From Pollutimonas harenae (GTDB taxonomy: Bacteria > Pseudomonadota > Gammaproteobacteria > Burkholderiales > Burkholderiaceae_B): a DNA stretch of 64,000 nt. The DNA is taken from assembly GCF_004153685.1 (NCBI RefSeq), contig NZ_SDQD01000001.1, positions 1,054,001 to 1,118,000 on the forward strand, written 5' to 3'. The position numbers and the translations under genes are program-made. Below the pieces are notes generated by a model. The model did not search any database. It worked only from the letters and a program-made list of their open reading frames with translations, and had not been told where the DNA came from. How positions within the stretch are numbered: position 1 is the stretch's first letter; every line of letters starts with the position of its first letter. Shown here one piece after another: positions 24,528 to 32,656 of this stretch.

Positions 24528-26513
24528 ATGAGAACAACCTTAAATCCTCCGGTATTTTTTACGTCAGCTATTTTCATCCTGCTTATTGTGGTGCTGACGA
24601 TCATCGCCCCCGAGGCCTCGGGCAATTTGTTCAGTGCGACGCAGTCTTGGATACTCGGTCACGCAAGTTGGTTTTACATTCTTGTTGTAGCCATTATTCT
24701 GCTTACCGTGATATTTCTGGCCCTGAGCCGGTACGGCGACATCAAGCTGGGACCTGATCACAGTCAGCCTGATTATCGCGATGTGACCTGGTTCGCCATG
24801 CTGTTTTCAGCCGGCATGGGTATAGGGCTGATGTTCTTCGGTGTTGCCGAGCCTGTCATGCATTTTGTCAGCCCACCGGTAGGTGATGCTGAAACTGTGG
24901 CGGCCGCGCGCGAGGCTATGAACATCACCTTCTTTCATTGGGGCTTGCACGCGTGGTCTATTTACGCCATTGTCGGATTGACCCTGGCATTTTTCAGCTA
25001 TAGGCATGGGCTGCCACTTACGCTGCGCTCAGCACTCTATCCACTGATTGGTGAACGGATCTACGGCCCGATCGGGCATGCGGTCGATATCTTTGCCATT
25101 ATTGGCACAGTGTTCGGTATTGCGACGTCTCTCGGTCTGGGGGTGGCGCAGATCAATAGCGGTCTGCATCACTTGTTCGGTCTTCCGGTCAGCATACCGA
25201 CGCAAGTCGTCCTGATTGTTATCGCCACTTCGCTGGCGACTATTTCCGTAGCCAGCGGCCTTGATCGCGGCATACGGATTCTCTCGGAAACCAATCTTGG
25301 CCTGGCGGTTATGTTGCTGCTATTTGTGCTGGTATTGGGCCCCACGGTGTTTATATTGCAGACTTTTGTGCAGAACACGGGTGGGTATATTTCTGACCTG
25401 GTCAACAAAACGTTCAACCTGTACGCCTACCAGCCCAACGACTGGATAGGCGGCTGGACGCTGTTTTACTGGGGTTGGTGGATAGCCTGGTCGCCATTTG
25501 TCGGGCTATTCATTGCCCGTATCTCCCGGGGCCGCAGCATACGTGAATTCGTGCGCGGAGTATTGCTTGTCCCGACTGGCTTTACCCTGATGTGGATGAC
25601 GGTGTTTGGCGATACGGCCCTGCATATGATTGTGGTCGATGGCCTGACAGATCTTGCCCAGGTCGTGGCCCAGGACAGTTCACTGGCGCTGTTTGCCTTT
25701 CTTGAGCAACTACCCTTAGCCAGCGTTACTTCCTCGGTTGCCATTGCCATGGTGGTCGTTTTCTTTGTGACATCGGCCGATTCGGGCGCATTAGTCGTCG
25801 ATTTGCTGGCGTCGAGCGGTGCCGAAAACTCCCCGGTATGGCAGCGTATTTTCTGGTCGTCGCTTATGGGCGTGGTGGCCATAGCCTTGTTGCTGGCTGA
25901 CGGTCTGACGGCATTGCAGACCGCTACCATTGCCAGTGCCTTGCCATTTTCGGTGATTTTACTGCTGGCAATATGGGGGTTGTTCAAGGCACTCAAGCTT
26001 GACGCAACCAAGCGGCGTATACGCTACCAGACGGTGACCCGGGCACAGCCCGGCAGCATAGGCCAACCCTGGCAACGGCGTTTACGTAATATCGTACTGA
26101 TGCCCAAGCACGAACATGTGCTGCGCTTTATCCAGGAAGTGGCGCTGCCATCCATACGCTTAGTAGCAGAAGAGCTCAAGGGGCAAGGCTACGATGTCGA
26201 AGTCACCGAAGACGGCGAGACCAATGCGGTCAATCTTGAGGTGAGGCACCATGGCCAATACATGGACTTTTCCTATGCCGTGCGGCCGCTGGAGCAAGAG
26301 CGCCCTGTGCTGACGCCCGACGATGTCCGTGATAAGGACGAGCGCCGCTACTTCCGCGCCGAAGTTTTCCTGCGCGAGGGTGGGCAAGACTATGACATCA
26401 TGGGCTGGAGCAACGAAGCGGTCATCAGCGACATTCTGGATCAGTACGAACGCCATCGCCAATATTTGCATATGGTGCATGCCAGTCCTGCGGCAGAGGT
26501 GCAGGAGGGCTAA
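24528..26513 (+). CDS. betT: BCCT-family choline/betaine transporter (BetT-like)
   Basis: Secondary transporter for choline, glycine betaine or carnitine. Twelve helices cover about residues 10-500; the aromatic signature is seen in FYWGWWIAWSPFVGLFIARISRGRSIREFV and the unwound helix in FSAGMGIGLMFFGVAEPVMHF. MGIGL rather than a Gly-rich Na-coupling motif points to the proton-coupled BetT type (inference). A C-terminal cytosolic domain of about 150 residues, longer than in the sodium-coupled members, resembles the osmosensing tail of BetT. An AAGGGGA site precedes ATG 24528. No betaine synthesis genes (betA/betB/betI) are nearby. Confidence 0.87.
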   Translation: MRTTLNPPVFFTSAIFILLIVVLTIIAPEASGNLFSATQSWILGHASWFYILVVAIILLTVIFLALSRYGDIKLGPDHSQPDYRDVTWFAMLFSAGMGIGLMFFGVAEPVMHFVSPPVGDAETVAAAREAMNITFFHWGLHAWSIYAIVGLTLAFFSYRHGLPLTLRSALYPLIGERIYGPIGHAVDIFAIIGTVFGIATSLGLGVAQINSGLHHLFGLPVSIPTQVVLIVIATSLATISVASGLDRGIRILSETNLGLAVMLLLFVLVLGPTVFILQTFVQNTGGYISDLVNKTFNLYAYQPNDWIGGWTLFYWGWWIAWSPFVGLFIARISRGRSIREFVRGVLLVPTGFTLMWMTVFGDTALHMIVVDGLTDLAQVVAQDSSLALFAFLEQLPLASVTSSVAIAMVVVFFVTSADSGALVVDLLASSGAENSPVWQRIFWSSLMGVVAIALLLADGLTALQTATIASALPFSVILLLAIWGLFKALKLDATKRRIRYQTVTRAQPGSIGQPWQRRLRNIVLMPKHEHVLRFIQEVALPSIRLVAEELKGQGYDVEVTEDGETNAVNLEVRHHGQYMDFSYAVRPLEQERPVLTPDDVRDKDERRYFRAEVFLREGGQDYDIMGWSNEAVISDILDQYERHRQYLHMVHASPAAEVQEG

Positions 26514-26601
26514 GAACCACGATAGCGGTCACGTCTCTGCGCATGGGCCGCTATCTGGCTTAAAATAGGCCATCTCTACAGCAGGTGCCACGGGCATATT
26601 C

Positions 26602-27930
26602 TTGAATCGTTTCTTTTATACCGCTCTGATCAGAATCTTGACGCCAGGCTTGTTGGGCTGGATGGCGTTGCGTGCCCGGCGTACACCAGGCAACTGGGGG
26701 GTATGTTCGGGTGCGCGCTTTGGTCACTACGGCAGTGCAAGCCCTCTTAAAAAACCCGTCTGGGTGCATGCCGTCAGCCTGGGTGAAATGCGTGCCGCGC
26801 AGCCGCTGGTGCAAGCCCTGCTCGATCAAGGCGACACCGTCCTGCTTACGCACATGACCGTTACCGGACGGGCTGAAGGCGCACGCGCCTTCGGGCAAGA
26901 CATACGTCATGGTCGCTTGCTGCAGCAATGGCTGCCCTACGATTTTCCGGGTGCTACCACTCGCTTCATGGAGCATTACCAGCCGTGCGCGGGCATTCTC
27001 ATCGAGCGCGAGGTCTGGCCCAATTTACTGGCGGCAGCCCGCCGGCATCACATACCCGTCATGCTGGCCAGTGCGCGGTTTTCCGATCATGCCTTGCGCC
27101 AAAGCCTGCGCCTGGGCAGCGTCATGCGCCAGGCCTACGCCAGCTTCGATGCTGTCTATGCGCAGACGTTGCATGACGCCCAGCGCCTGGAGCAGGCCGG
27201 GGCGTCTGCCGTGCGGGTGTCCGGCAACTTCAAATTCGATGTGGCGCTTGCGGCTGACAAGATCAAGCGGGGCAAAGGCTTTGCCAGCGATCTGCCGCGC
27301 AAAGTCATTGCCATCGCCAGCACGCGCGAAGGCGAAGATGAGCTCTTCATCCGCGCCATAGGCCGACAGATCAAGCGTGCTCGCGGACAGGGTCGCAACC
27401 TGTCCGAGAAAGTCCTGTTCTGCCTCATACCGCGCCACCCACAGCGCTTTGACGAGGCCGCCGAACAACTCAGCAAGGCAGGCTTGTCGTATGTGCGCCG
27501 CTCGCAGCTGATTGCGTCGGGCGACTGCAGTTCAACCGCCTTGCAGGAGTGCAGCCAGGCTGCCGTCCTGCTGGGCGATACCCTGGGCGAGATGCCCTGG
27601 TACTACGCCCTGAGCCAGGTTGCTATTGTGGCAGGCAGCTTCCAGCCTTTGGGCGGACAAAATCTTATAGAAGCCTGCGCCATAGGCGTGCCGGTGCTGG
27701 TGGGGCCGCATACCCGCAACTTCGAGCAGGCAGTGGTAGACGCCATGGACGAAGGCGCCGCGCTGCGCGCCTCAGACCCCGATGCAGCCCTGCACATGGC
27801 GCTGCAATTGTTGAATGACCCGCAACGCATGGCCCGCATGGGCGAGGCCGGTGCGCATTGGGTGCAAAAGCACACGGGCGCCGTGGCCCGTGTGGTGGCG
27901 GGGCTGAACGAGCTCAAATCGCGTACTTGA
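26602..27930 (+). CDS. waaA: 3-deoxy-D-manno-octulosonic acid (Kdo) transferase
   Basis: Transfers Kdo from CMP-Kdo to lipid IVA, essential for LPS. GT30 family: N-terminal membrane anchor NRFFYTALIRILTPGLLGWMAL, HAVSLGEMRAAQPL with the catalytic glutamate, the ILIEREVWPNLL strand, and a donor site GDTLGEMPWYYALSQVAIVAGSFQPLGGQNLIEACAIGVPVLVGPH. 442 residues. The only start that fits the family N-terminus is TTG 26602; no ATG or GTG lies nearby upstream in frame, and the ribosome site is weak. A TAAAAT -10-like box lies near 26560. Its 3' end overlaps the convergent DoxX gene by 17 bases. Confidence 0.9.
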   Translation: MNRFFYTALIRILTPGLLGWMALRARRTPGNWGVCSGARFGHYGSASPLKKPVWVHAVSLGEMRAAQPLVQALLDQGDTVLLTHMTVTGRAEGARAFGQDIRHGRLLQQWLPYDFPGATTRFMEHYQPCAGILIEREVWPNLLAAARRHHIPVMLASARFSDHALRQSLRLGSVMRQAYASFDAVYAQTLHDAQRLEQAGASAVRVSGNFKFDVALAADKIKRGKGFASDLPRKVIAIASTREGEDELFIRAIGRQIKRARGQGRNLSEKVLFCLIPRHPQRFDEAAEQLSKAGLSYVRRSQLIASGDCSSTALQECSQAAVLLGDTLGEMPWYYALSQVAIVAGSFQPLGGQNLIEACAIGVPVLVGPHTRNFEQAVVDAMDEGAALRASDPDAALHMALQLLNDPQRMARMGEAGAHWVQKHTGAVARVVAGLNELKSRT

Positions 27931-28426
27931 ACTGGCGATCTGCCGCATAGCGGCCACCGCCGCGCACAGCGATATAGAGCGCAAGAAACCCCATCAATAC
28001 CGGAAACTCGATGCCGCGATCAATCCAGGGCCAGGTAGGACCCAGCGCATAGCTGATGCCTGCCATTTCCAGCGCGATGATGAGCGCGACCGGGCGCGTC
28101 CATAGTCCTATTGCCAGCATGATGGCGCCGGCGGTTTCTAGCAGCATGACCAGGAAAGCCAATTGAGGCGCGAATGGCAAGCCCATGACGTTCTGGATCA
28201 GGTTGATGGAGCCGGCCATCGGGTCGGCCATGGATCCATGGGAGGTTTCCAGAGCCTTGGGAAGGCCATGGGTCAGCATGATGAAACCGAAGGCGGCACG
28301 CAGCACGGCATACAAGATGGGTTCTGCGCGGGTGTATAGCACCTCCATCGTTGGAAACAGCAGCCGCTCATGGGATGCGCTTGTGTCGTTTGATGCAATC
28401 TTGGATTGGGCTATTGTGGTGTCCAT
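27914..28426 (-). CDS. DoxX-family membrane protein
   Basis: Four-helix inner-membrane protein of the DoxX/DoxD family, often linked to redox stress and thiol homeostasis. Hallmarks are LRAAFGFIMLTHGLPKA in the first helix, MLLETAGAIMLAIGLWTRPVALIIALEM, and a last helix FPVLMGFLALYIAVRGGGRYAADR. 170 residues with an N-terminal extension of about 35 residues. GGGGG precedes ATG 28426. Last gene of a minus-strand operon with the DUF1097 protein and two SDRs. The exact reaction is unknown. Confidence 0.83.
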   Translation of the reverse strand: MDTTIAQSKIASNDTSASHERLLFPTMEVLYTRAEPILYAVLRAAFGFIMLTHGLPKALETSHGSMADPMAGSINLIQNVMGLPFAPQLAFLVMLLETAGAIMLAIGLWTRPVALIIALEMAGISYALGPTWPWIDRGIEFPVLMGFLALYIAVRGGGRYAADRQFKYAI

Positions 28427-28438
28427 CTTGAATCCCCC

Positions 28439-28918
28439 TTAAGAGTAAATGCTCTTTTGCAGAGCATGAGCAAGAAAGGCTGCTGTCGCGCCCAGCGTCG
28501 CAGCCAGTGCCAGCATCCCGAATGTCGTTATGGACGGGGGCTGGTGCGAAGCAAAGTAGGCCACCAGGCCTAGAAAGAAACCGAGCAGATTGTTGAATAC
28601 CGGCGCCTTGGCCAAAGACAGTGCCAGCACAGTGATGGCGAACACGACGGCGCTGATGGCATAGCCGCCCAGCATGGGTGTCAGCGCCACCACGACATGG
28701 GTCGCAGCAATACCAAGGGTGACCCCTATGAATACGCAGGTCAGGTTGATGACTCCCTGCTTCAAGTTCAGTCCTCGGGTGAAGTATGAAATCCAGCCAA
28801 CAAACATGGCCCACACGGGAACCTCGAATGCCACGACGCTCAAGGTGGCGGCCGATGATGCAATGACCGATTCGCCAAGCACCACTTTCAGGTGGGTGGA
28901 AAAATTGTTATCAGCCAT
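28439..28918 (-). CDS. DUF1097 inner-membrane protein
   Basis: 159-residue polytopic membrane protein with five or six helices; it resembles the DUF1097 family (E. coli YcdZ type), whose function is unknown. Motifs include FEVPVWAMFVGWISYFTRG and NNLLGFFLGLVAYFASH. The start at 28918 (MADNNFSTH) is set by AGGAGG a few bases upstream; an upstream in-frame start at 28975 would add a Cys-rich stretch that belongs to the SDR gene's antiframe. It overlaps the upstream SDR gene by 8 bases, showing translational coupling. Confidence 0.75.
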   Translation of the reverse strand: MADNNFSTHLKVVLGESVIASSAATLSVVAFEVPVWAMFVGWISYFTRGLNLKQGVINLTCVFIGVTLGIAATHVVVALTPMLGGYAISAVVFAITVLALSLAKAPVFNNLLGFFLGLVAYFASHQPPSITTFGMLALAATLGATAAFLAHALQKSIYS

Positions 28919-29834
28919 GGCTTGCCTCCTGGAGGGGGGACATGCGTTGTGGTGACAGCAGGTCGGACAATCCAATACGGTTCAGGAACTCGGCGCGAAT
29001 GCGGTCAGCCACCGCATTGACCACTTCGCAACCATCGTTTGAGGGGTCTACATGCACGCGGAATGGACGATGCCCGTAGGGACTGTCGACGATATCCACA
29101 ATCGCTTGCGCCACGTTGAACACGTCGGCGTCTTCGGGTTCGCAGGAGGCCAGGCCACCCAGAACTTCTTGTTCGAATCCGGCGTAGGCGCCTCGCGCAT
29201 AGACCTGCACACGTTCATCATCGTCAGGCCGGCCGCTGTGCGCAAAATGATTGGTGCCTTTGGTGAAGGCTCCGGGAACCACGATCGAGGTTTCGATCCC
29301 CCAGCGCGCCAGTTCACCCGCATAGCTGACCGCCAAGGCATCCATTGCCGCTTTGGCAGCGAAGTACGGACCAAGATAGGGCGGTGTACCGCCACGATGG
29401 CTGCTGCTACCTACCCACAGCACCAGCCCCTGTCCCTGCTTGCGCAGCTGCGGCAGTGCGGCGCGATTGACGCGTTGCGTGCCGATGACATTCACATCAT
29501 AGAGTTGTGCATACTGTTCGGACGTAAAGGCTTCCGCAGGTCCGAACACCATGTGCCCCGCATTGTGGACCAGCACATCGAGCCGTTCCTCAGTCGCAAC
29601 GACGTAAGTGACGGCTGCTTGCACTGAAGCTTCGGACTGCACGTCCAGCTTAATTGCATGCAGTGCCACCTTGTGGCGGGCGGCGTAGGATTGCAGGGCT
29701 TCCACTTGCGGGGCATTTCGCCCTTGGGTTTCCCGCATGCCGGCATAAACTGTATGGCCGGCCAATGCCAGCGCTCTTGCACTTAGCGCACCAATACCGC
29801 TGGACGCTCCGGTGATCAAAATAGTATGTGGCAT
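28911..29834 (-). CDS. SDR-family oxidoreductase
   Basis: Short-chain dehydrogenase of about 307 residues: TGASSGIGALSARALA for cofactor binding, HNAGHMVFG in place of NNAG, LWVGSSSHRGG for the catalytic Ser, and YFAAKAAMDAL as the Tyr-x3-Lys site. The C-terminus is longer than in classical SDRs. ATG 29834 follows AGGAGG. A longer frame opens at 30029 but its extra residues match the antiframe of the neighbouring gene. Part of the SDR-SDR-DUF1097-DoxX operon facing a LysR gene; substrate unknown. Confidence 0.87.
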   Translation of the reverse strand: MPHTILITGASSGIGALSARALALAGHTVYAGMRETQGRNAPQVEALQSYAARHKVALHAIKLDVQSEASVQAAVTYVVATEERLDVLVHNAGHMVFGPAEAFTSEQYAQLYDVNVIGTQRVNRAALPQLRKQGQGLVLWVGSSSHRGGTPPYLGPYFAAKAAMDALAVSYAGELARWGIETSIVVPGAFTKGTNHFAHSGRPDDDERVQVYARGAYAGFEQEVLGGLASCEPEDADVFNVAQAIVDIVDSPYGHRPFRVHVDPSNDGCEVVNAVADRIRAEFLNRIGLSDLLSPQRMSPLQEASHG

Positions 29835-29868
29835 GAATTTCCTCCTGTTGGATTGAGACGGCGTAGGT

Positions 29869-30633
29869 TCAGGCAAATCCGCCGTTGGCACGCACGGTTT
29901 GGGCATTGACCCAGCCTCCATCGGCGCCCACCAGGAACGACACCACGCGCGCGATGTCTTCTGGTTGTCCCAGGCGTTCAAGGGGGGCAAGCTTGCCGAG
30001 CTGGGCAATCTGTTCGTCGGTCTTGCCATCGAAAAACAGTTCGGTGGCGACGGGGCCGGGCGCGACCGCGTTCACTGTGATGTTTCGGCCGCGCAACTCG
30101 TTGGCCAGCACGCGCACCAGGCCCTCGACCCCCGCCTTGGCCGCTATGTAGGGGCCGTACTGGGGGAAGGATTTGGCAATGACGCTGGTCGATAACGCGA
30201 CAATGCGGCCACCGGCCTCCAGGTATTCTGCCGCTTGTCCCAGCACCAGAAAGGCGCCGCGAAGATTGATCTGGACGGCATGGTCGAATGTTTCGATGCC
30301 GTCGGGCGTAATGGGGGCGAGTGGCATGACGCCTGCGCTATGCACCACGGCGCTGATCGTGCCGAAAGCTTCCTTGGTCGTGGCAAAAAGCCGCCGTACG
30401 TCCTCGACTTGCGACACATCTGCCTGCACGGCTATCGCAGCGCCACCCGCCGCTTCGATGGCTGCGACCACTTCCTGGGCCTTGCCGGCATTGCCCGAGT
30501 AATTGACGGCAACCTGGAAGCCGTCCGCCGCCAGGCGTAGGGCAATGTCACGACCGATCCCCCGGGAAGCACCGGTGACGATGGCCGTTCTGACGGGAGC
30601 TGCGGTGGTGGACGGATTGCTATTGATGCTCAT
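29869..30633 (-). CDS. SDR-family oxidoreductase
   Basis: 254-residue classical short-chain dehydrogenase resembling 3-oxoacyl-ACP reductases: IVTGASRGIGRDIALRLA, HSAGVMPL, ALSTSVIAKSFPQYGPYIAAKAGVEGLVRVLA with catalytic Ser and Tyr-x3-Lys, then NAVAPGPVATELFFDGKT. It ends VNAQTVRANGGFA. ATG 30633 follows GGAAA. First gene of the operon and divergent from the LysR gene, the usual arrangement for a LysR target. Confidence 0.87.
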   Translation of the reverse strand: MSINSNPSTTAAPVRTAIVTGASRGIGRDIALRLAADGFQVAVNYSGNAGKAQEVVAAIEAAGGAAIAVQADVSQVEDVRRLFATTKEAFGTISAVVHSAGVMPLAPITPDGIETFDHAVQINLRGAFLVLGQAAEYLEAGGRIVALSTSVIAKSFPQYGPYIAAKAGVEGLVRVLANELRGRNITVNAVAPGPVATELFFDGKTDEQIAQLGKLAPLERLGQPEDIARVVSFLVGADGGWVNAQTVRANGGFA

Positions 30634-30743
30634 GATGGTTTCCTTGTAAACGAGGGGAATAGGGGGGTGTGCACCCGCCAAACGATCTCGCGGCGAGTGC
30701 TATGGAAGCTATGATGCCAATTGACCGTGAATGGATAAATGGG

Positions 30744-30762
30744 ATTAAATTGGCTATTTAAT
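30744..30762. promoter_or_regulatory. Candidate LysR operator ATTAAAT-N5-ATTTAAT
   Basis: A perfect 7-bp inverted repeat with a T-N11-A core lies in the SDR/LysR divergent region, about 28 bases before the LysR ATG. It matches the form of LysR-type boxes. Its AT content stands out from the flanks. Confidence 0.55.
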
Positions 30763-30789
30763 TCAAGACGCATCAACAATTGGATGGTT

Positions 30790-31758
30790 ATGGACCGTTT
30801 TGATGCCTTGCAGCTTTTCACGCGTATCGTCGAACTGGGCAGCTTCACCGAAGCTGCGAGCGTGCTGGATATCCCGCGCGCTACGGCAACGCATGCAATC
30901 AAACAGCTGGAAAAACGCCTGGGTGCCCGCCTGCTGGATCGAACTACACGGCAAGTGAAACCCACCCTTGATGGGCAGGCCTTCTACGAACGCTGCAAGC
31001 GTGTATTGGCTGAACTGGAAGACGCGGAAACCTCCCTGAGCACTCAGGTGACCCATCCCCATGGGACGCTGCGTTTGGATATCCATGGGGCACACGCGAC
31101 GAACATCATCCTCCCGCGCATTGGCGAGTTCAGGGAACGTTACCCGCAAATCAATGTTGTGCTCAGCAGTGGCGACCGTCTGGTGAATCTGGTCAAAGAA
31201 GGCATAGACTGCGTGGTGCGGGCTGGTCATCCACGCGACTCGTCGCTGGTGGTCAGGAAATTAGCCGAGATACCCGAGATCATTTGCGCCAGCCCCGAAT
31301 ACCTGGCGCGGCATGGCACGCCCACACACCCGCGCGAATTGACCGAGCATCAGGGCATAGGTTTTTTTTCCCGGGGCAATGACAGCCGCTATCCTTTCAC
31401 CGTCATTATTGATGGAGACGTGACGGAGTTCGAGGCCAGCGGCTGGATGTCAGTCAGTGATGCCGAGTGCTACACGAGCGCGGCGCTAGCTGGCTGCGGA
31501 CTAATTCAGGTGCCTCGTTTCCGCCTGGAAGAGCATCTTCGTAGCGGTCGGCTGGTTCAGGTATTGCCTGAATGGCGTTGCCCAGATCTGCCCGTCTGTG
31601 CACTTTATCCGTTCCACCGCCAGCTTTCTCCGAGAGTGCGCGTGTTCATTGATTGGGTACGCGATCTGTATACCGAAAAATTCGGCGGCCGGATGCCCCA
31701 TGTCGTTGACGATTCCTTGACCTCATCTGGGAAATCTAGGAAAAAAGCAGGTAGCTAA
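30790..31758 (+). CDS. LysR-family transcriptional regulator
   Basis: 322-residue LysR regulator of the CrgA/YafC-like group: MDRFDALQLFTRIVELGSFTEAASVLDIPRATATHAIKQLEKRLGARLLDRTTR is a typical N-terminal helix-turn-helix, followed by an effector domain with LRLDIHGAHATNIILPRIGEF. ATG 30790 is preferred; a frame start at 30739 would contain the putative operator. The gene is divergent from the SDR operon. Its last 23 bases overlap the convergent TSUP gene, and the tail is basic (SSGKSRKKAGS). Confidence 0.87.
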   Translation: MDRFDALQLFTRIVELGSFTEAASVLDIPRATATHAIKQLEKRLGARLLDRTTRQVKPTLDGQAFYERCKRVLAELEDAETSLSTQVTHPHGTLRLDIHGAHATNIILPRIGEFRERYPQINVVLSSGDRLVNLVKEGIDCVVRAGHPRDSSLVVRKLAEIPEIICASPEYLARHGTPTHPRELTEHQGIGFFSRGNDSRYPFTVIIDGDVTEFEASGWMSVSDAECYTSAALAGCGLIQVPRFRLEEHLRSGRLVQVLPEWRCPDLPVCALYPFHRQLSPRVRVFIDWVRDLYTEKFGGRMPHVVDDSLTSSGKSRKKAGS

Positions 31759-32473
31759 ACCAGGCGCCAATCAGCAACAGCAATACTGAAAGTGCCTTTT
31801 GCAGAAGGGGGACCTGGATTCGGCGTGTTGTCCATTGGCCGGCCACCGATGCGATCAACAGCAGCAAGCCCAGGGTGCCGCCCAATACCCAATCCAGACT
31901 GCCGGCGCGCGCGTGCACAAGGATCGCCGACAAGGCGATAGGTAGTTGCACCGCTTGTCCCACCATGATCGCCAGGCGGATGGGTTGATGGAACAACAAC
32001 AGCACAGGAATCAACAATACCGGACCGCCTGTACCGGTCAGTGCGGAACCGAGACCGGCAAGAAGACCGATGCCGGCCAGTGCGCTTCGGGCAAGAAGCT
32101 TCTGGGTGGTTTCTTCGGTGGTTATTCTTTTGGCCAGCAGGCCGCGAAGGCCGGCAAAGCAAATGGTGACAATGACCAATATAAGTACGATACGGCTGTC
32201 CAGTCCATGCACCAGCACGGCGCCCAATGCGGCACCTGGCATGGCACCAATCACCACCGGCATGGTCTTGCGCATGTGGTCCCGATTGCGATTGAGATAC
32301 CACAAGGCGGCGAGCCCGGGAAACCCGAAGGCCATGGAAGACGCCGCGATCGCTTGAGCGGGGGCGAGTCCTTCAATGCTGGTTAGAACGGGCACCAGCA
32401 GCACGCCGCCGATACCTGTGGCACCAATCAAAAAACCGGCCAGTATGACGGCGAGTAAGCTGGTAAGGGCCAT
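31736..32473 (-). CDS. TSUP (TauE/SafE) family permease
   Basis: Eight-helix permease of the sulfite exporter TauE/SafE family, 245 residues. The N-terminal repeat starts LLAVILAGFLIGATGIGGVLLVPVL, and the second repeat carries LGSALTGTGGPVLLIPVLLL, the paired Gly-rich signatures of the family. Members export sulfite, sulfoacetate or other organosulfur anions, or are uncharacterised. It follows the VOC remnant with its start codon directly next to that frame's stop, and may be transcribed with the LodA/LodB genes. Substrate unproven. Confidence 0.82.
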   Translation of the reverse strand: MALTSLLAVILAGFLIGATGIGGVLLVPVLTSIEGLAPAQAIAASSMAFGFPGLAALWYLNRNRDHMRKTMPVVIGAMPGAALGAVLVHGLDSRIVLILVIVTICFAGLRGLLAKRITTEETTQKLLARSALAGIGLLAGLGSALTGTGGPVLLIPVLLLFHQPIRLAIMVGQAVQLPIALSAILVHARAGSLDWVLGGTLGLLLLIASVAGQWTTRRIQVPLLQKALSVLLLLIGAWFSYLLFS

Positions 32474-32650
32474 TCAATTGCAGGGGTCTCTGTTCAAGCC
32501 CAGGCAAGGAATGCCCATGACGGTGAACTCGACGGTCAGGACGTCACCTTGCTTGCCGGACGGATAGTCACCGGGAGCATTATGGACCGCGATCACGGCA
32601 CTATTGGGAAATGTTGCAGCATAGAAGGTTGCCGCGTCCAATTCTGTCAT
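32474..32650 (-). pseudogene. Truncated VOC-family (3-demethylubiquinone-9 3-methyltransferase-like) gene remnant
   Basis: A 58-codon frame whose product contains ATFYAATFPNSAVIAVHNAP and GDYPSGKQGDVLTVEFTVMG, then IPCLGLN, a clear match to the start of PhnB/VOC-type 3-dmu-9_3-mt domain proteins, which are usually about 150 residues or more. Here the family's first dozen residues (the CLWFDGQAEEA-type strand) are replaced, and the frame stops after RDPCN, where the family continues. It is therefore a remnant truncated at both ends. The stop (32474-32476) abuts the TSUP start codon, so the break may have formed a gene junction. Too short for most gene finders. Confidence 0.7.
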
Positions 32651-32656
32651 GCTTGC

